Below, piece by piece: positions 1 to 8,634 of a DNA stretch of 64,000 nt. This DNA is from Pseudomonas rhizosphaerae (lineage in GTDB: Bacteria; Pseudomonadota; Gammaproteobacteria; Pseudomonadales; Pseudomonadaceae). Within the stretch, counting starts at the first letter, position 1; every line of letters begins with the position of its first letter. The notes beneath the pieces were generated by a model, which was not told where the DNA came from, did not search any database, and was given only the letters and a program-made list of their open reading frames with translations. The stretch is from NCBI RefSeq assembly GCF_000761155.1, contig NZ_CP009533.1, positions 3,453,501 through 3,517,500 on the forward strand. The letters are read 5' to 3'. The position numbers and the translations under genes are program-made.

Positions 1-411
1 CAACTGCTCGGGATAGCGATCATGCAACCAGTCCAGCTGTACCATGCTCAACAGCTCATGCACCTTCTGCGCAATCACCGTTTCAGTCGGCCGCTCGCGC
101 TTAGGCTTCATGCGCAAGCCGAAGGCCACGTTGTCGAACACCGTCATGTGACGGAACAACGCGTAGTGCTGGAACACGAAACCGACGTTGCGATCCCGCA
201 CATCATGGCCGGACACGTCCTCGCCATGGAACACGATGCTGCCCTGATCGGGTGTTTCCAGCCCGGCGATAATGCGCAGCAGGGTGGTCTTGCCGCACCC
301 GGACGGGCCCAGCAAAGCCACCAGCTCGCCACTTTGGATATCCAGATTGATGGAGTCCAGGGCCTGGAAGGCATTGAAACGCTTGCTGACGTTACGAACT
401 TCGATCGACAT
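1..411 (-). CDS. cysA: Sulfate/thiosulfate ABC transporter ATP-binding protein CysA (partial)
   Basis: This is the N-terminal 137 codons of an ABC ATPase; the gene continues past the window start. Seen: it starts [12 protein letters not shown], has a Walker [10 protein letters not shown] at about residues 37-45 and a Q-loop-like [21 protein letters not shown]. The [15 protein letters not shown] wording is characteristic of the CysA family. It lies three bases after the cysW stop on the same strand, so it is the last visible gene of the sulfate uptake operon. Its expected role is to power import of sulfate and thiosulfate through the CysT/CysW channel from the periplasmic binding protein Sbp. 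Identification as CysA rests on the motifs and the operon. The signature motif and Walker B lie outside the window. Confidence 0.93.
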   Translation of the reverse strand, partial: MSIEVRNVSKRFNAFQALDSINLDIQSGELVALLGPSGCGKTTLLRIIAGLETPDQGSIVFHGEDVSGHDVRDRNVGFVFQHYALFRHMTVFDNVAFGLRMKPKRERPTETVIAQKVHELLSMVQLDWLHDRYPEQL

Positions 412-414
412 TAA

Positions 415-1281
415 TCATTCCTCCGCGGCGCTGTTGCGCAGGCGGTCAATACGGGACTCGCTCCACTGCTTGAGCAGCAGGATGAAGAGCGCCAGGATCA
501 GCAACAGGCTCGCGACGGCAAAGGCGGCGACGTGGTTGTATTCGTTGTAGAGGATCTCCACGTGCAGCGGCAGGGTGTTGGTCACGCCACGAATGTGGCC
601 GGACACCACCGACACGGCCCCGAACTCACCCATCGCCCGCGCGGTACACAGCACCACGCCGTAGATCAGCCCCCACTTGATGTTCGGCACTGTCACGTGC
701 CAGAACATCTGCCAACCATTGGCGCCCAGCAGGCGCGCCGCTTCCTCTTCTTGAGTGCCCTGCTCCTGCATCAGCGGGATCAGCTCGCGGGCCACGAACG
801 GCACGGTGACGAAGATCGTCGCCAGCACGATGCCAGGCAAGGCGAACACGATCTGGATGTCATGGTCCTGCAGCCACGGCCCCAACAGGCCCTGGGCACC
901 GAACATCAGCACATAGACCAGGCCGGCAATGACCGGCGAGACCGAGAATGGCAGATCGATCAAGGTGACCAGGATGCTCTTGCCGCGAAACGAATACTTG
1001 CTCACGCACCACGCGGCGCTGACGCCGAACACCAGGTTCAGCGGCACTGAAATGAGCACGGCGAACACGGTTAGCTTGAGCGCCGACAGCGCATCAGGCT
1101 CGAAGATGGCGGCGAAGAACGTCCCCAAGCCCTGCTTCAGGCCCTGGGACACGACGATGAGCAACGGCAGCAACAGAAACACGGCGAAGACCAGCCAGCC
1201 CAGGGCGATCAACACCCTGCGTGACGTCGCGCTGCCACGTCGGGCCGCATTGGTGGAGGCAGCAATGGAAGATGCAGACAT
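415..1281 (-). CDS. cysW: Sulfate ABC transporter permease CysW
   Basis: This is an inner-membrane permease of about 288 residues with six or so hydrophobic segments, starting with a segment near residues 22-42 ([21 protein letters not shown]). The BPD-type EAA loop is visible as [22 protein letters not shown], followed by [21 protein letters not shown], typical of CysW. The start is set at MSASSIAAS because AAGGAGG lies 8 bases upstream. An upstream ATG at 1299 overlaps the cysT stop but has no such site. It pairs with CysT to form the sulfate/thiosulfate channel. The gene lies between cysT and cysA on the same strand. Confidence 0.95.
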   Translation of the reverse strand: MSASSIAASTNAARRGSATSRRVLIALGWLVFAVFLLLPLLIVVSQGLKQGLGTFFAAIFEPDALSALKLTVFAVLISVPLNLVFGVSAAWCVSKYSFRGKSILVTLIDLPFSVSPVIAGLVYVLMFGAQGLLGPWLQDHDIQIVFALPGIVLATIFVTVPFVARELIPLMQEQGTQEEEAARLLGANGWQMFWHVTVPNIKWGLIYGVVLCTARAMGEFGAVSVVSGHIRGVTNTLPLHVEILYNEYNHVAAFAVASLLLILALFILLLKQWSESRIDRLRNSAAEE

Positions 1282-1295
1282 GTGCGGAGCCTCCT

Positions 1296-2114
1296 TCAAG
1301 GGGTTTCGATGCGCCGCTGCAACAGATTGATCAGCAGCAGCAGAATGAAGGAAACCACCAGCATCATCACGCCGATGGCCGTGGCGCCGGTGTAGTCGTA
1401 TTGGTCCAGCTTGACCATGATCAGCAGCGGCAGGATCTCGGTCTTCATCGGCATGTTGCCGGCGATGAAAATGACCGAACCGTACTCACCCACGCCACGG
1501 GCGAAAGCCAGGGCGAAACCGGTCAGCCAGGCGGGCAACAACGCCGGCCCCAGGATGAAGCGGAACACCTGCAAGGGCTTGGCACCCAGGCAGGCTGCGG
1601 CTTCCTCGACCTCGCGCGGAATGTCCGCCAGCACCGGCTGCACCGTGCGCACCACGAACGGCAGGGTGACGAAGGTCAATGCCAGAGTGATCCCCAACGG
1701 GGTGTAGGCGATCTTGAAGCCCAGGTCGGCGGCGAACTGCCCGACCAAACCATTGGGTGCATACAACGCGGTCAAGGCAATGCCCGCCACGGCCGTGGGC
1801 AGGGCGAACGGCAGGTCGATCATCGCATCGATGATCTTGCGTCCGGGGAAGGTGTAGCGCACCAGCACCCAAGCCAGCAAGGTGCCGATCACACCGTTGA
1901 TGATCGCTGCGCACAACGCCGTGCCGAAACTGAGTTTCAAGGCGGCCAGTACGCGAGGTGCGGTGACGATGGTCCAGAACTGTTCCCAGGTCAGCTGCGC
2001 GGCATGCACGAACATGGCGGCCAGGGGGATCAGCACGATCAGGCTGAGGTACACGACGGTGTAGCCCAGCGTCAGCCCGAAGCCGGGTATGACGGGGGAG
2101 ATACGACGCGACAT
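1296..2114 (-). CDS. cysT: Sulfate ABC transporter permease CysT (CysU)
   Basis: This is an inner-membrane permease of 272 residues. Seen: [24 protein letters not shown] at the start, six hydrophobic segments, the EAA loop [20 protein letters not shown], and [21 protein letters not shown], a hallmark of the CysT family. The start is placed at MSRR rather than the longer reading from 2144 because the family begins with this basic stretch and first membrane segment. Its end overlaps the first possible cysW start. Partner of CysW in sulfate and thiosulfate uptake under sulfur limitation. A hairpin at 2148-2197 separates it from sbp and may reduce expression of the membrane genes relative to the abundant binding protein (inference). 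Confidence 0.95.
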   Translation of the reverse strand: MSRRISPVIPGFGLTLGYTVVYLSLIVLIPLAAMFVHAAQLTWEQFWTIVTAPRVLAALKLSFGTALCAAIINGVIGTLLAWVLVRYTFPGRKIIDAMIDLPFALPTAVAGIALTALYAPNGLVGQFAADLGFKIAYTPLGITLALTFVTLPFVVRTVQPVLADIPREVEEAAACLGAKPLQVFRFILGPALLPAWLTGFALAFARGVGEYGSVIFIAGNMPMKTEILPLLIMVKLDQYDYTGATAIGVMMLVVSFILLLLINLLQRRIETP

Positions 2115-2147
2115 AGAAGTCCTTGATGAATACGGTTTACGCAATCG

Positions 2148-2197
2148 GGCCTCTTCGCGGGCAGAGGGCTCGCCGCCCGCCCGCCCGCGAAGAGGCC
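2148..2197. repeat. REP-like hairpin between sbp and cysT
   Basis: Perfect 15-bp inverted repeat: GGCCTCTTCGCGGGC at 2148-2162 pairs with GCCCGCGAAGAGGCC at 2183-2197, with a GC-rich 20-base loop. The GCGGG/CCCGC core with flanking AAGAGGCC resembles repetitive extragenic palindromes common in Pseudomonas putida. There is no T-run, so it is more likely an mRNA-stabilising or attenuating hairpin than a terminator. It lies between sbp and cysT, a typical place for keeping binding-protein mRNA in excess. Confidence 0.75.
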
Positions 2198-2222
2198 AGC
2201 CGCCTCAACGCATGTCTATAAC

Positions 2223-3233
2223 TTATTGAGCCTGATAAATCTGGTCGAACACCCCACCGTCATTGAAGAACTTGGGCTGTGCAGTTTTCCACCCGCCAAA
2301 ATCCTTGTCGATAGTGACCAGATTCAACGCCGGAAATTGCTTCTCGTACTTGGCTGCCACGTCCTTGTCGCGTGGACGATAGAAATTCTTCGCCGCGATT
2401 TCCTGCCCAGCCGGGCTGTACAGGTGCTTGAGGTAGGCCTCGGCGATTGCCTCGTTGCCCTTCTTCTTCACGTTCTTGTCGACCACCGCCACTGGCGGCT
2501 CGGCCAGGATGGACAGCGAAGGCACGACGATGTCGAACTTGTCCGCGCCGCCGTCTTCCTTCAGCGCCAGGAACGCTTCGTTTTCCCAGGCCAGCAGTAC
2601 ATCGCCCTGGCCGTTGTTGACGAAAGTAATGGTCGAGCCGCGGGCACCGGTGTCCAGGATTGGCACGTGCTTGAACAGCGTCTGCACGTATTCCTTGGCC
2701 TTGGCTTCGTCGCCACCGCCGGCCTTCAGGCCATAGGCCCAGGCGGCCAGGAAATTCCAGCGCGCGCCGCCGGAGGTTTTCGGATTGGGGGTGATCACCG
2801 AAACATCGTTCTTGATCAAATCGCCCCAGTCCTTGATGCCCTTGGGGTTGCCCTTGCGCACCAGGAACACGATGGTCGAGGTGTACGGCGTGCTCGCATC
2901 CGGCAGGCGGGTCTGCCAGTTTTCCGGAATGGATTTGCCCAGCCGGCTGATCTCGTCGATGTCACCGGCCAGTGCCAGGGTCACCACATCGGCAGGCAGG
3001 CCATCGATCACCGCGCGACCCTGCTTGCCCGAACCGCCATGGGACTGCTTGATCGACACGTTGTCGCCCGCGTGCTCTTTCTTCCAGAAGTTGACGAACT
3101 CAGCGTTGTATTCCTGATACAGCTCACGGGTCGGATCATAGGACACGTTGAGCAGCTCGTAGTCCTTGGCGACTGCGGAGCCGGCAAATACGGCACTGGC
3201 GAGGGCTGCCAAGGCATAACGGCGGATAGACAT
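2223..3233 (-). CDS. sbp: Sulfate-binding protein Sbp
   Basis: Periplasmic sulfate-binding protein of 336 residues. A cleavable signal peptide ([22 protein letters not shown]) is followed by [21 protein letters not shown], the typical mature start of the CysP/Sbp family. Internal family signatures include [27 protein letters not shown] and [18 protein letters not shown], which contain the sulfate-contacting Ser/Gly loops. An AGGAG site 10 bases upstream fixes this start; longer readings to 3410 extend into the upstream gene. It delivers sulfate to CysT/CysW/CysA encoded just downstream. oscA lies immediately upstream, consistent with a sulfur-starvation regulon. Confidence 0.96.
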   Translation of the reverse strand: MSIRRYALAALASAVFAGSAVAKDYELLNVSYDPTRELYQEYNAEFVNFWKKEHAGDNVSIKQSHGGSGKQGRAVIDGLPADVVTLALAGDIDEISRLGKSIPENWQTRLPDASTPYTSTIVFLVRKGNPKGIKDWGDLIKNDVSVITPNPKTSGGARWNFLAAWAYGLKAGGGDEAKAKEYVQTLFKHVPILDTGARGSTITFVNNGQGDVLLAWENEAFLALKEDGGADKFDIVVPSLSILAEPPVAVVDKNVKKKGNEAIAEAYLKHLYSPAGQEIAAKNFYRPRDKDVAAKYEKQFPALNLVTIDKDFGGWKTAQPKFFNDGGVFDQIYQAQ

Positions 3234-3291
3234 GGACGAAGCTCCTGGAATGGCGGGTGTTGTTCTTATGGCTGATGCGCAGCACGCGTAT

Positions 3292-3474
3292 TCAGCTGGG
3301 CTTGTTGCCCGGGTTCTGCAAACGGAATTTTTCCTTGCGCTCGATCTGCACGACCTGAGCGTTGTGCACGGTGATCTCCACCGCACCGAAACGCAGGTCG
3401 CGCAGCGCACTCTGGATTTCCCGCAGAATGGTGGCTTCGTCCTGTCCTTCTACGCTGCGTAGCGATGCGCTCAT
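3292..3474 (-). CDS. oscA: Sulfur-starvation small protein OscA (DUF2292)
   Basis: Small protein of 60 residues, [52 protein letters not shown]..., matching the DUF2292 / YezD-like family called OscA in Pseudomonas. There it is linked to organosulfur use and sulfur starvation. The start is the second of two close ATG codons, because GGAG lies 7 bases before it but only 1 base before the first. It is directly upstream of sbp, and the position next to the sulfate transporter is conserved in the genus. The molecular function is not known. The short beta-strand pattern ([15 protein letters not shown]) suggests a small binding fold. Confidence 0.88.
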   Translation of the reverse strand: MSASLRSVEGQDEATILREIQSALRDLRFGAVEITVHNAQVVQIERKEKFRLQNPGNKPS

Positions 3475-3581
3475 GATCATGCTCCTGGATAAGGGGTGCC
3501 AAGGTGGCGTGAGCGCGATATTAGAGAGGTCCTATTATTCTTAAAAATACTGTTTAAGAATTTTCATATAACCAAACGTAT

Positions 3582-5456
3582 TTATCCCTGGTTTTGCCCC
3601 ACCCAATGCAAGGCACGGGCCTCGACCGGACGCCCGAACCAGTAGCCCTGGCCCAGCCCGCAACCATGCTCCAGCAGGAACTGCGCCTGATGGGCCTGCT
3701 CGATACCTTCGGCGTGAACCTGCATGCCCATGCTGTGCGCCAGGGCGATGATCGCCGTGGTGATCGCCACGTCGTCTTCGTCGCCCGGCAGGCCGGCGAC
3801 GAAGCCCTGGTCGATCTTGAGCTTGTGAACGGGCAGGCGCTTGAGCCTGAGCAGGGACGAATAACCGGTGCCAAAGTCGTCGATCGCCAGTTGCAGGCCA
3901 AGGTCGCGCAGGTGGTGCAGTTGCTCCAGGGCGCGGTCCGGATCGTCCATCACCGCACTTTCGGTCACTTCCAGTTCCAGATGGGCGGGCGCCAGTTGCG
4001 TTTCGGCCAGGACCGTTTCTACCTGCCGATAGAGATCATGGTGGCTGAACAGACGGCTGGAGATGTTCACCGCCACGAAATCTAGTGCCTTGCCCTCGTC
4101 CTGCCAGCGACGCATCTGACGACACGCCGTGGCCAGCACCCAGGTATCGATCTCGGCGATCAGACCGCTGCGCTCGGCGATCGGTATGAACTGCCCGGGC
4201 GGCACCAGGCCCCGCTCCGGATGTTGCCAGCGCACCAGCGCCTCCACTCCGACCATGGCTGCATCACGCAACGCATGCACCGGCTGGTAATGCACGCACA
4301 ACTGACCGTCCGCCAGGGCCTGGCGCAGTTCGGCGGTCACTTCGATCTGCTGCTGCGCCCGCGTGGTCAGCTCCTGGGTGTACAAGGCATAGCTCGAACG
4401 ACCCCGCGCCTTGGCCTGAAACAGCGCCGAGTCGGCGTTGCGCAACAGCTGTTCGGCACCCTGGGCATCGTCGGGAAACAGGCTGATGCCGATGCTGGCA
4501 CTGATGAACAGGGTGTGCCCGTCGATAACGAACGGCGCACGCAGACCCTCGAGCAATACCTGCCCAAGCGCCGTTGCCTGACCGCTGCGCAACTCGCCTT
4601 CCATCAGCACCGCGAACTCGTCACCGCCCAGGCGGGCCAGGGTCACCTCCTCGCCCAACCCGGATTGCAGACGCTCGACCACCGACATCAACAGACGATC
4701 GCCAACGCCATGACCGAAGCTGTCGTTGACGTTCTGGAAATGGTCGAGGTCGATCAACAGCAACCCACAGCTTCGACGTTCAACCCTGGCCGTGCTCAAC
4801 GCATGCTCGGCGCGGTGGCTGAACAGCAGGCGATTGGGCAGCCCGGTCAATGGATCGTGATGTGCCAGATGGGCCAGTTCGCGCTGCGAATGCCTGATCG
4901 CGCTGATATCGGAAAACACCGCCACATAGTGGCTCAGCTTACCCCGGTCATCGCGAATCCCGCGGATGGTCTGCCACTGTGGATAAATGTCACCGCCCTT
5001 GCGGCGGTTCCAGATCTCGCCGCTCCACTGATCGTGTTCGGCCAGCGTGCGAAACATCTGTTGATAGAAAGCCGGCGGATGCTGCCCGGACTTGAACGTG
5101 TTCGGATTCTGCCCGAGCACTTCGTGTTCGTCGTACCCGGTGATCGCCATGAAGGCGCGATTGACCTGCAGGATGCGCCCCGTGATGTCGGTCACCAGCA
5201 CGCCATCGGCAGTGCAGTCGAAGACCGCTGCCGACAATCGCCGGCTTTCACGACTGGCCTGGCGCGCGCGCCGCCAGGCGAAAGCGAACGCGCTGCCCAT
5301 CATCCCTACCGCACAAGCAGCCAGATGAAGCTCCCATCCGGCCAGCCAGGTACCGAAAAGGCCACTCGACACACGATCGCACAACAGGAACCACACCACG
5401 CAGACAATCAGGTAAATCACAACGGCGCGCGTTGTAACCCGAGATAAAACAGACAT
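3582..5456 (-). CDS. Membrane PAS-GGDEF-EAL protein (c-di-GMP turnover)
   Basis: This is a 624-residue protein. Two membrane segments are near the N-terminus (about residues 13-31 and 43-61). A PAS domain follows (about 75-190: FDCTADGVLVTDITGRILQV, then a PAC-like WQTIRGIRDDRGKLSHYVAVFSDIS). Then come GGDEF (LARLGGDEFAVLM, intact active site) and EAL (GVEALVRWQHPERG, intact; DDFGTGYSSL and KIDQGFV metal/loop motifs present). It could both make and degrade c-di-GMP; which activity dominates cannot be read from sequence. Start is the ATG at 5456; a longer reading uses TTG. Divergent from the desaturase gene. The ligand of the PAS domain is unknown. Confidence 0.9.
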   Translation of the reverse strand: MSVLSRVTTRAVVIYLIVCVVWFLLCDRVSSGLFGTWLAGWELHLAACAVGMMGSAFAFAWRRARQASRESRRLSAAVFDCTADGVLVTDITGRILQVNRAFMAITGYDEHEVLGQNPNTFKSGQHPPAFYQQMFRTLAEHDQWSGEIWNRRKGGDIYPQWQTIRGIRDDRGKLSHYVAVFSDISAIRHSQRELAHLAHHDPLTGLPNRLLFSHRAEHALSTARVERRSCGLLLIDLDHFQNVNDSFGHGVGDRLLMSVVERLQSGLGEEVTLARLGGDEFAVLMEGELRSGQATALGQVLLEGLRAPFVIDGHTLFISASIGISLFPDDAQGAEQLLRNADSALFQAKARGRSSYALYTQELTTRAQQQIEVTAELRQALADGQLCVHYQPVHALRDAAMVGVEALVRWQHPERGLVPPGQFIPIAERSGLIAEIDTWVLATACRQMRRWQDEGKALDFVAVNISSRLFSHHDLYRQVETVLAETQLAPAHLELEVTESAVMDDPDRALEQLHHLRDLGLQLAIDDFGTGYSSLLRLKRLPVHKLKIDQGFVAGLPGDEDDVAITTAIIALAHSMGMQVHAEGIEQAHQAQFLLEHGCGLGQGYWFGRPVEARALHWVGQNQG

Positions 5457-5603
5457 AGGGTCAATCGGCCAACATAAAATGTGTATCAATTATAGAATAG
5501 AAACATTCAGCGACTCTTCTTCAAAAGAGCGACTGGCTTTCTCTGATAGCTTGTCGATAATGCGCTGCACGCATTACCCACCCAACCGAGGGCCCTCCCC
5601 CCT

Positions 5604-6788
5604 ATGTGGTACAACGGTTTTCTCGATCTGTCCGCCTGGCAAGTGGTGGCAGTCACGTTGTTGCTGACCCATGTGACCATCGTCGGCGTCACAGTCTATC
5701 TGCACCGCTATTCTGCCCACCGCTCCCTGGAGCTCAACGCCGGGCTCAAGCACTTCTTCCGTTTCTGGCTGTGGCTCACCACCGCGCAGAACACCCGCGA
5801 GTGGACCGCCATCCACCGCAAGCACCACGCCAAATGCGAAACCGTCGACGATCCGCACAGCCCGGTCATCAAAGGCCTGGGCACCGTGATGCGTACCGGT
5901 GCCGAGCTCTATCGCAAAGAGGCGGAAAACCCCGAAACTTTGCGTATCTATGGCAAGAACTGCCCCGAAGACTGGATCGAACGCAACCTGTACTCACGCT
6001 TTCGCCATACCGGCGTGATCCTGATGCTGGTCATCGACCTGCTGCTGTTCGGCGCCCTGGGCCTCACCGTCTGGGCCGTGCAGATGATGTGGATTCCCTT
6101 CTGGGCCGCCGGTGTCATCAACGGGCTGGGCCATGCCGTGGGCTACCGCAACTTCGAATGCCGCGACGCGGCCACCAACCTGGTGCCCTGGGGCATCATC
6201 GTGGGCGGCGAAGAACTGCACAACAACCATCACACCTACCCCAACTCGGCCAAGCTGTCGGTCAAGAAATGGGAGTTCGACATGGGCTGGGCGTGGATCA
6301 AGCTGTTCACCTGGCTGCGCCTGGCCAGGGTGCAGCGCGTGGCACCCATCGCCCACCGTGTGGAAGGCAAGGGCCAGCTCGACATGGACACTGCCATGGC
6401 GATCCTCAACAACCGTTTCCAGATCATGGCCCAGTACCGCAAGCTGGTCATCGCGCCACTGGTGCAACAAGAACTGAGCAAGGTCGACGAATCGGTACGT
6501 CACCAGTTCCGCCGGGCCAAACGCCTGCTGTCGCGTGAAACCAGCCTGCTGGACGAGGGTCATCATCTGCACATCCAGAAGATGCTCGAACACAGCCATC
6601 CCTTGAAAGTCATCTACGAAAAGCGCTTGGCCCTGCAACAGATCTGGGCGCGCACCAGTTCCAATGGGCATGATATGCTGGCGGCCATCAAGGATTGGAT
6701 CCAAGAGGCGGAAGCCAGCGGCATTCACTCCCTGCGCGACTTTGCGACCCAACTCAAGACCTACTCGTTGCGGCCCGCCGTAGCCTGA
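5604..6788 (+). CDS. desA: Acyl desaturase (delta-9 type, DesA-like)
   Basis: This is a 394-residue integral membrane di-iron desaturase. All three histidine boxes are visible: HRYSAH (about residues 31-36), HRKHH (about 70-74) and HNNHH (about 208-212). Hydrophobic stretches lie at about 10-28, 45-60 and 130-175. This is the aerobic acyl-lipid/acyl-CoA desaturase family; in Pseudomonas aeruginosa DesA introduces a double bond at position 9 of phospholipid acyl chains. The C-terminal 120 residues are a soluble helical extension. A GAGGG site precedes the ATG. Divergent from the GGDEF-EAL gene, so it has its own promoter in the 5457-5603 gap. The symbol follows the P. aeruginosa homologue and is provisional. 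Confidence 0.88.
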   Translation: MWYNGFLDLSAWQVVAVTLLLTHVTIVGVTVYLHRYSAHRSLELNAGLKHFFRFWLWLTTAQNTREWTAIHRKHHAKCETVDDPHSPVIKGLGTVMRTGAELYRKEAENPETLRIYGKNCPEDWIERNLYSRFRHTGVILMLVIDLLLFGALGLTVWAVQMMWIPFWAAGVINGLGHAVGYRNFECRDAATNLVPWGIIVGGEELHNNHHTYPNSAKLSVKKWEFDMGWAWIKLFTWLRLARVQRVAPIAHRVEGKGQLDMDTAMAILNNRFQIMAQYRKLVIAPLVQQELSKVDESVRHQFRRAKRLLSRETSLLDEGHHLHIQKMLEHSHPLKVIYEKRLALQQIWARTSSNGHDMLAAIKDWIQEAEASGIHSLRDFATQLKTYSLRPAVA

Positions 6789-6946
6789 GCCGTTTATCGG
6801 TGCGCCCTGGCCCCGGGGCGTGCCGTTCGGAACTTCGTTACAATTTTCCGCTCTCAGACTCATAGCGCTACCGCCTGGGATCATGCCTTGGCCGCGCTTT
6901 TTCGCGCATCCGTTCGCAGTAATCCCAACGCCTCTGAGATGCCGTG

Positions 6947-7939
6947 ATGATGGTCAATAAAAAATTACCTTCTACACCCGTCAAACCCTTACCCGAAGCC
7001 GCTGAAACCCTACTGGCCTTGATGCATGCCCAGGGTGAAGTCGCGCGGCTCAAGGAGCGCGAACAGCTGTTCAGCTCGCTGTTGGTCAGCGTCAATGCGG
7101 TGCTCTGGGCGTTCGATTGGGAAACCCAGCAGATGATCTACGTCAGCCCGGCCTACGAGCGCATCTTCGGCCGCTCGGTGGGGTTGCTGCTGGCCGACTA
7201 CAACGAATGGCGCGACAGCATCTATCCTGACGATCTCGACTATGCCGATCGCAGCCTGGCCGAGGTGCTCGACAAAGGCTCAGTCGAAGACCGCGAATAC
7301 CGCATCATCAGCGCCGACGGTCAGATCCGCTGGCTCAGCGACAAATGCTTCGTCAGTCATCAGGTGGATGCAGGCCAGCGGGTGATCGTGGTGGGCATCG
7401 CCGAGGACATCACCGAAAAGAAGCACCTTGAAGGCGAGCTGCAGCGCCTCGCCACCACCGACGTGCTGACCCAGAGCAGCAACCGTCGACATTTTTTCGA
7501 ATGCGCCCACCGCGAGTTCGAACAGTCACGCCTCAACGACACGCCCATGGCCTTTCTGCTGCTGGATATCGACGACTTCAAGATGATCAACGATACCTAC
7601 GGCCACCAGGAAGGTGACCACGTGTTGCAACGCATCGCCGAAACCGGCCGCGCAGTGCTGCGCCGTGGCGACCTGTTCGGGCGCATCGGCGGCGAAGAAT
7701 TCGCCGCGGTATTTCCAGGTTGCGCCCCCGACATGGCCATGCAGATCGCCGAACGCCTGCAGCGCGAGATCCAACGCCTGAGCTTCAACCACAACGGCAA
7801 AAGCTACGGCGTAACCGTGAGCCAGGGGCTGACCAGCATCCAGCCCCAGGACGAAATGCTCGACTCGCTCTTCTCCCGCTCTGACGCCGCCATGTACCAG
7901 GCCAAGCGTCAGGGTAAGAATCAGATCGTGCCAGCGTAG
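6947..7939 (+). CDS. PAS-GGDEF diguanylate cyclase
   Basis: This is a 330-residue soluble protein. A short coiled segment (about 20-45) leads into a PAS fold (about 45-165: FDWETQQMIYVSPAYERIFGRSV, then EYRIISADGQIRWLSDKCF and a PAC end VVGIAEDITEKKHLE). A GGDEF domain follows (about 170-330). The active site is GRIGGEEFAAVF, the functional GGEEF variant, with LDIDDFKMINDTYGHQEGD for metal and GTP binding. There is no clear RxxD inhibitory site five residues before GGEEF (the residues there are RGDLFGRI). It is predicted to make c-di-GMP in response to a PAS-bound signal. The start could be any of three adjacent codons (GTG, ATG, ATG); the first ATG is chosen. Same strand as the desaturase, 158 bases downstream. 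Confidence 0.9.
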   Translation: MMVNKKLPSTPVKPLPEAAETLLALMHAQGEVARLKEREQLFSSLLVSVNAVLWAFDWETQQMIYVSPAYERIFGRSVGLLLADYNEWRDSIYPDDLDYADRSLAEVLDKGSVEDREYRIISADGQIRWLSDKCFVSHQVDAGQRVIVVGIAEDITEKKHLEGELQRLATTDVLTQSSNRRHFFECAHREFEQSRLNDTPMAFLLLDIDDFKMINDTYGHQEGDHVLQRIAETGRAVLRRGDLFGRIGGEEFAAVFPGCAPDMAMQIAERLQREIQRLSFNHNGKSYGVTVSQGLTSIQPQDEMLDSLFSRSDAAMYQAKRQGKNQIVPA

Positions 7940-8280
7940 GGCTTCCCGGCAGCTGCGCGGGTTAGCGTGCAGAGAACTGCTGCACAGGCGTATTCCAAGA
8001 AACCCCGTTCTCTTGAAAAACCTGTTTACCATTGCTGATCAGCAGATAGCTTGGCTTCCTTGAGACTCGATCACTACCATGATTTACTTGGTCTCATCGC
8101 AACGGAACGCGACCAGAATTACTTGAAAAAAAGTCCCCAGCCCGCATGCCAGCATGCTGTTATTCCTCATAGCCATAGCAAACGACCTTGCTCGCTCCTT
8201 GCTACCCGTATTTATAAAACAAACATCAACTGGCAGATTCAAATCACTTTCTTCTACTTTCTACGACCAAGGATTGGTAT
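7940..8280. other. Intergenic stretch upstream of the small secreted-protein gene
   Basis: These 341 bases lie between the diguanylate cyclase and the 102-residue secreted protein. A 77-codon open frame at 8051-8284 has no recognisable similarity and a composition not like its neighbours. I see no convincing RNA gene or repeat. The last 120 bases are AT-rich and probably hold the promoter for the downstream gene. Confidence 0.5.
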
Positions 8281-8589
8281 ATGAAAAAGATATTCGCACT
8301 TACTATTTTGGTATTGCCATTGGCTGAAACCAGTGCCGATACCAATACTGGCATTCAGATTCACACCTGCGAAAGTTTATATGCCACGCCCAGCAACCTC
8401 CCATCCGATGTCAATCCAGACTGGGGCGGTATATGCTCCGATGAACATGCCGAGGAACGAGGCTTCACATGCAGCGATCACATGATGGGGCGTTTCAACA
8501 TCTTGCCCGACTTCCAGAACGATCCCAACTGGATAGCCCAAGCGATATTCGACCACTGCGTTACCCAGCAAGATAAAACAGCCCCATAA
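8281..8589 (+). CDS. Small secreted Cys-containing protein, unrecognised
   Basis: I do not recognise this 102-residue protein. The N-terminus MKKIFALTILVLPLAETSAD looks like a Sec signal peptide with cleavage after SA or ETSA. The mature part has four cysteines (in IHTCESLY, GGICSDEH, FTCSDHM, DHCVTQ), so two disulfides in the periplasm are plausible. The mature chain is acidic. The gene has lower GC than its neighbours. It ends just before a terminator that it shares with the convergent gabT. A small periplasmic or secreted factor is the most that can be said. Confidence 0.65.
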   Translation: MKKIFALTILVLPLAETSADTNTGIQIHTCESLYATPSNLPSDVNPDWGGICSDEHAEERGFTCSDHMMGRFNILPDFQNDPNWIAQAIFDHCVTQQDKTAP

Positions 8590-8614
8590 AAAAAACCCGC
8601 CGAAGCGGGCTTTT
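8586..8614. terminator. Bidirectional terminator between the small secreted-protein gene and gabT
   Basis: An A-run, then CCCGC (8596-8600), a short CGAA loop and GCGGG (8605-8609), followed by CTTTTC. The flanking A and T runs make it usable from both strands. It lies between two convergent genes. Confidence 0.8.
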
Positions 8615-8634
8615 CTATCAAACAATCACATCAC

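Noticed and set aside
8051..8284. 77-codon plus-strand frame before the small secreted protein
   Set aside because: No signature, overlaps the next start by 4 bases only by chance; composition like spacer DNA.
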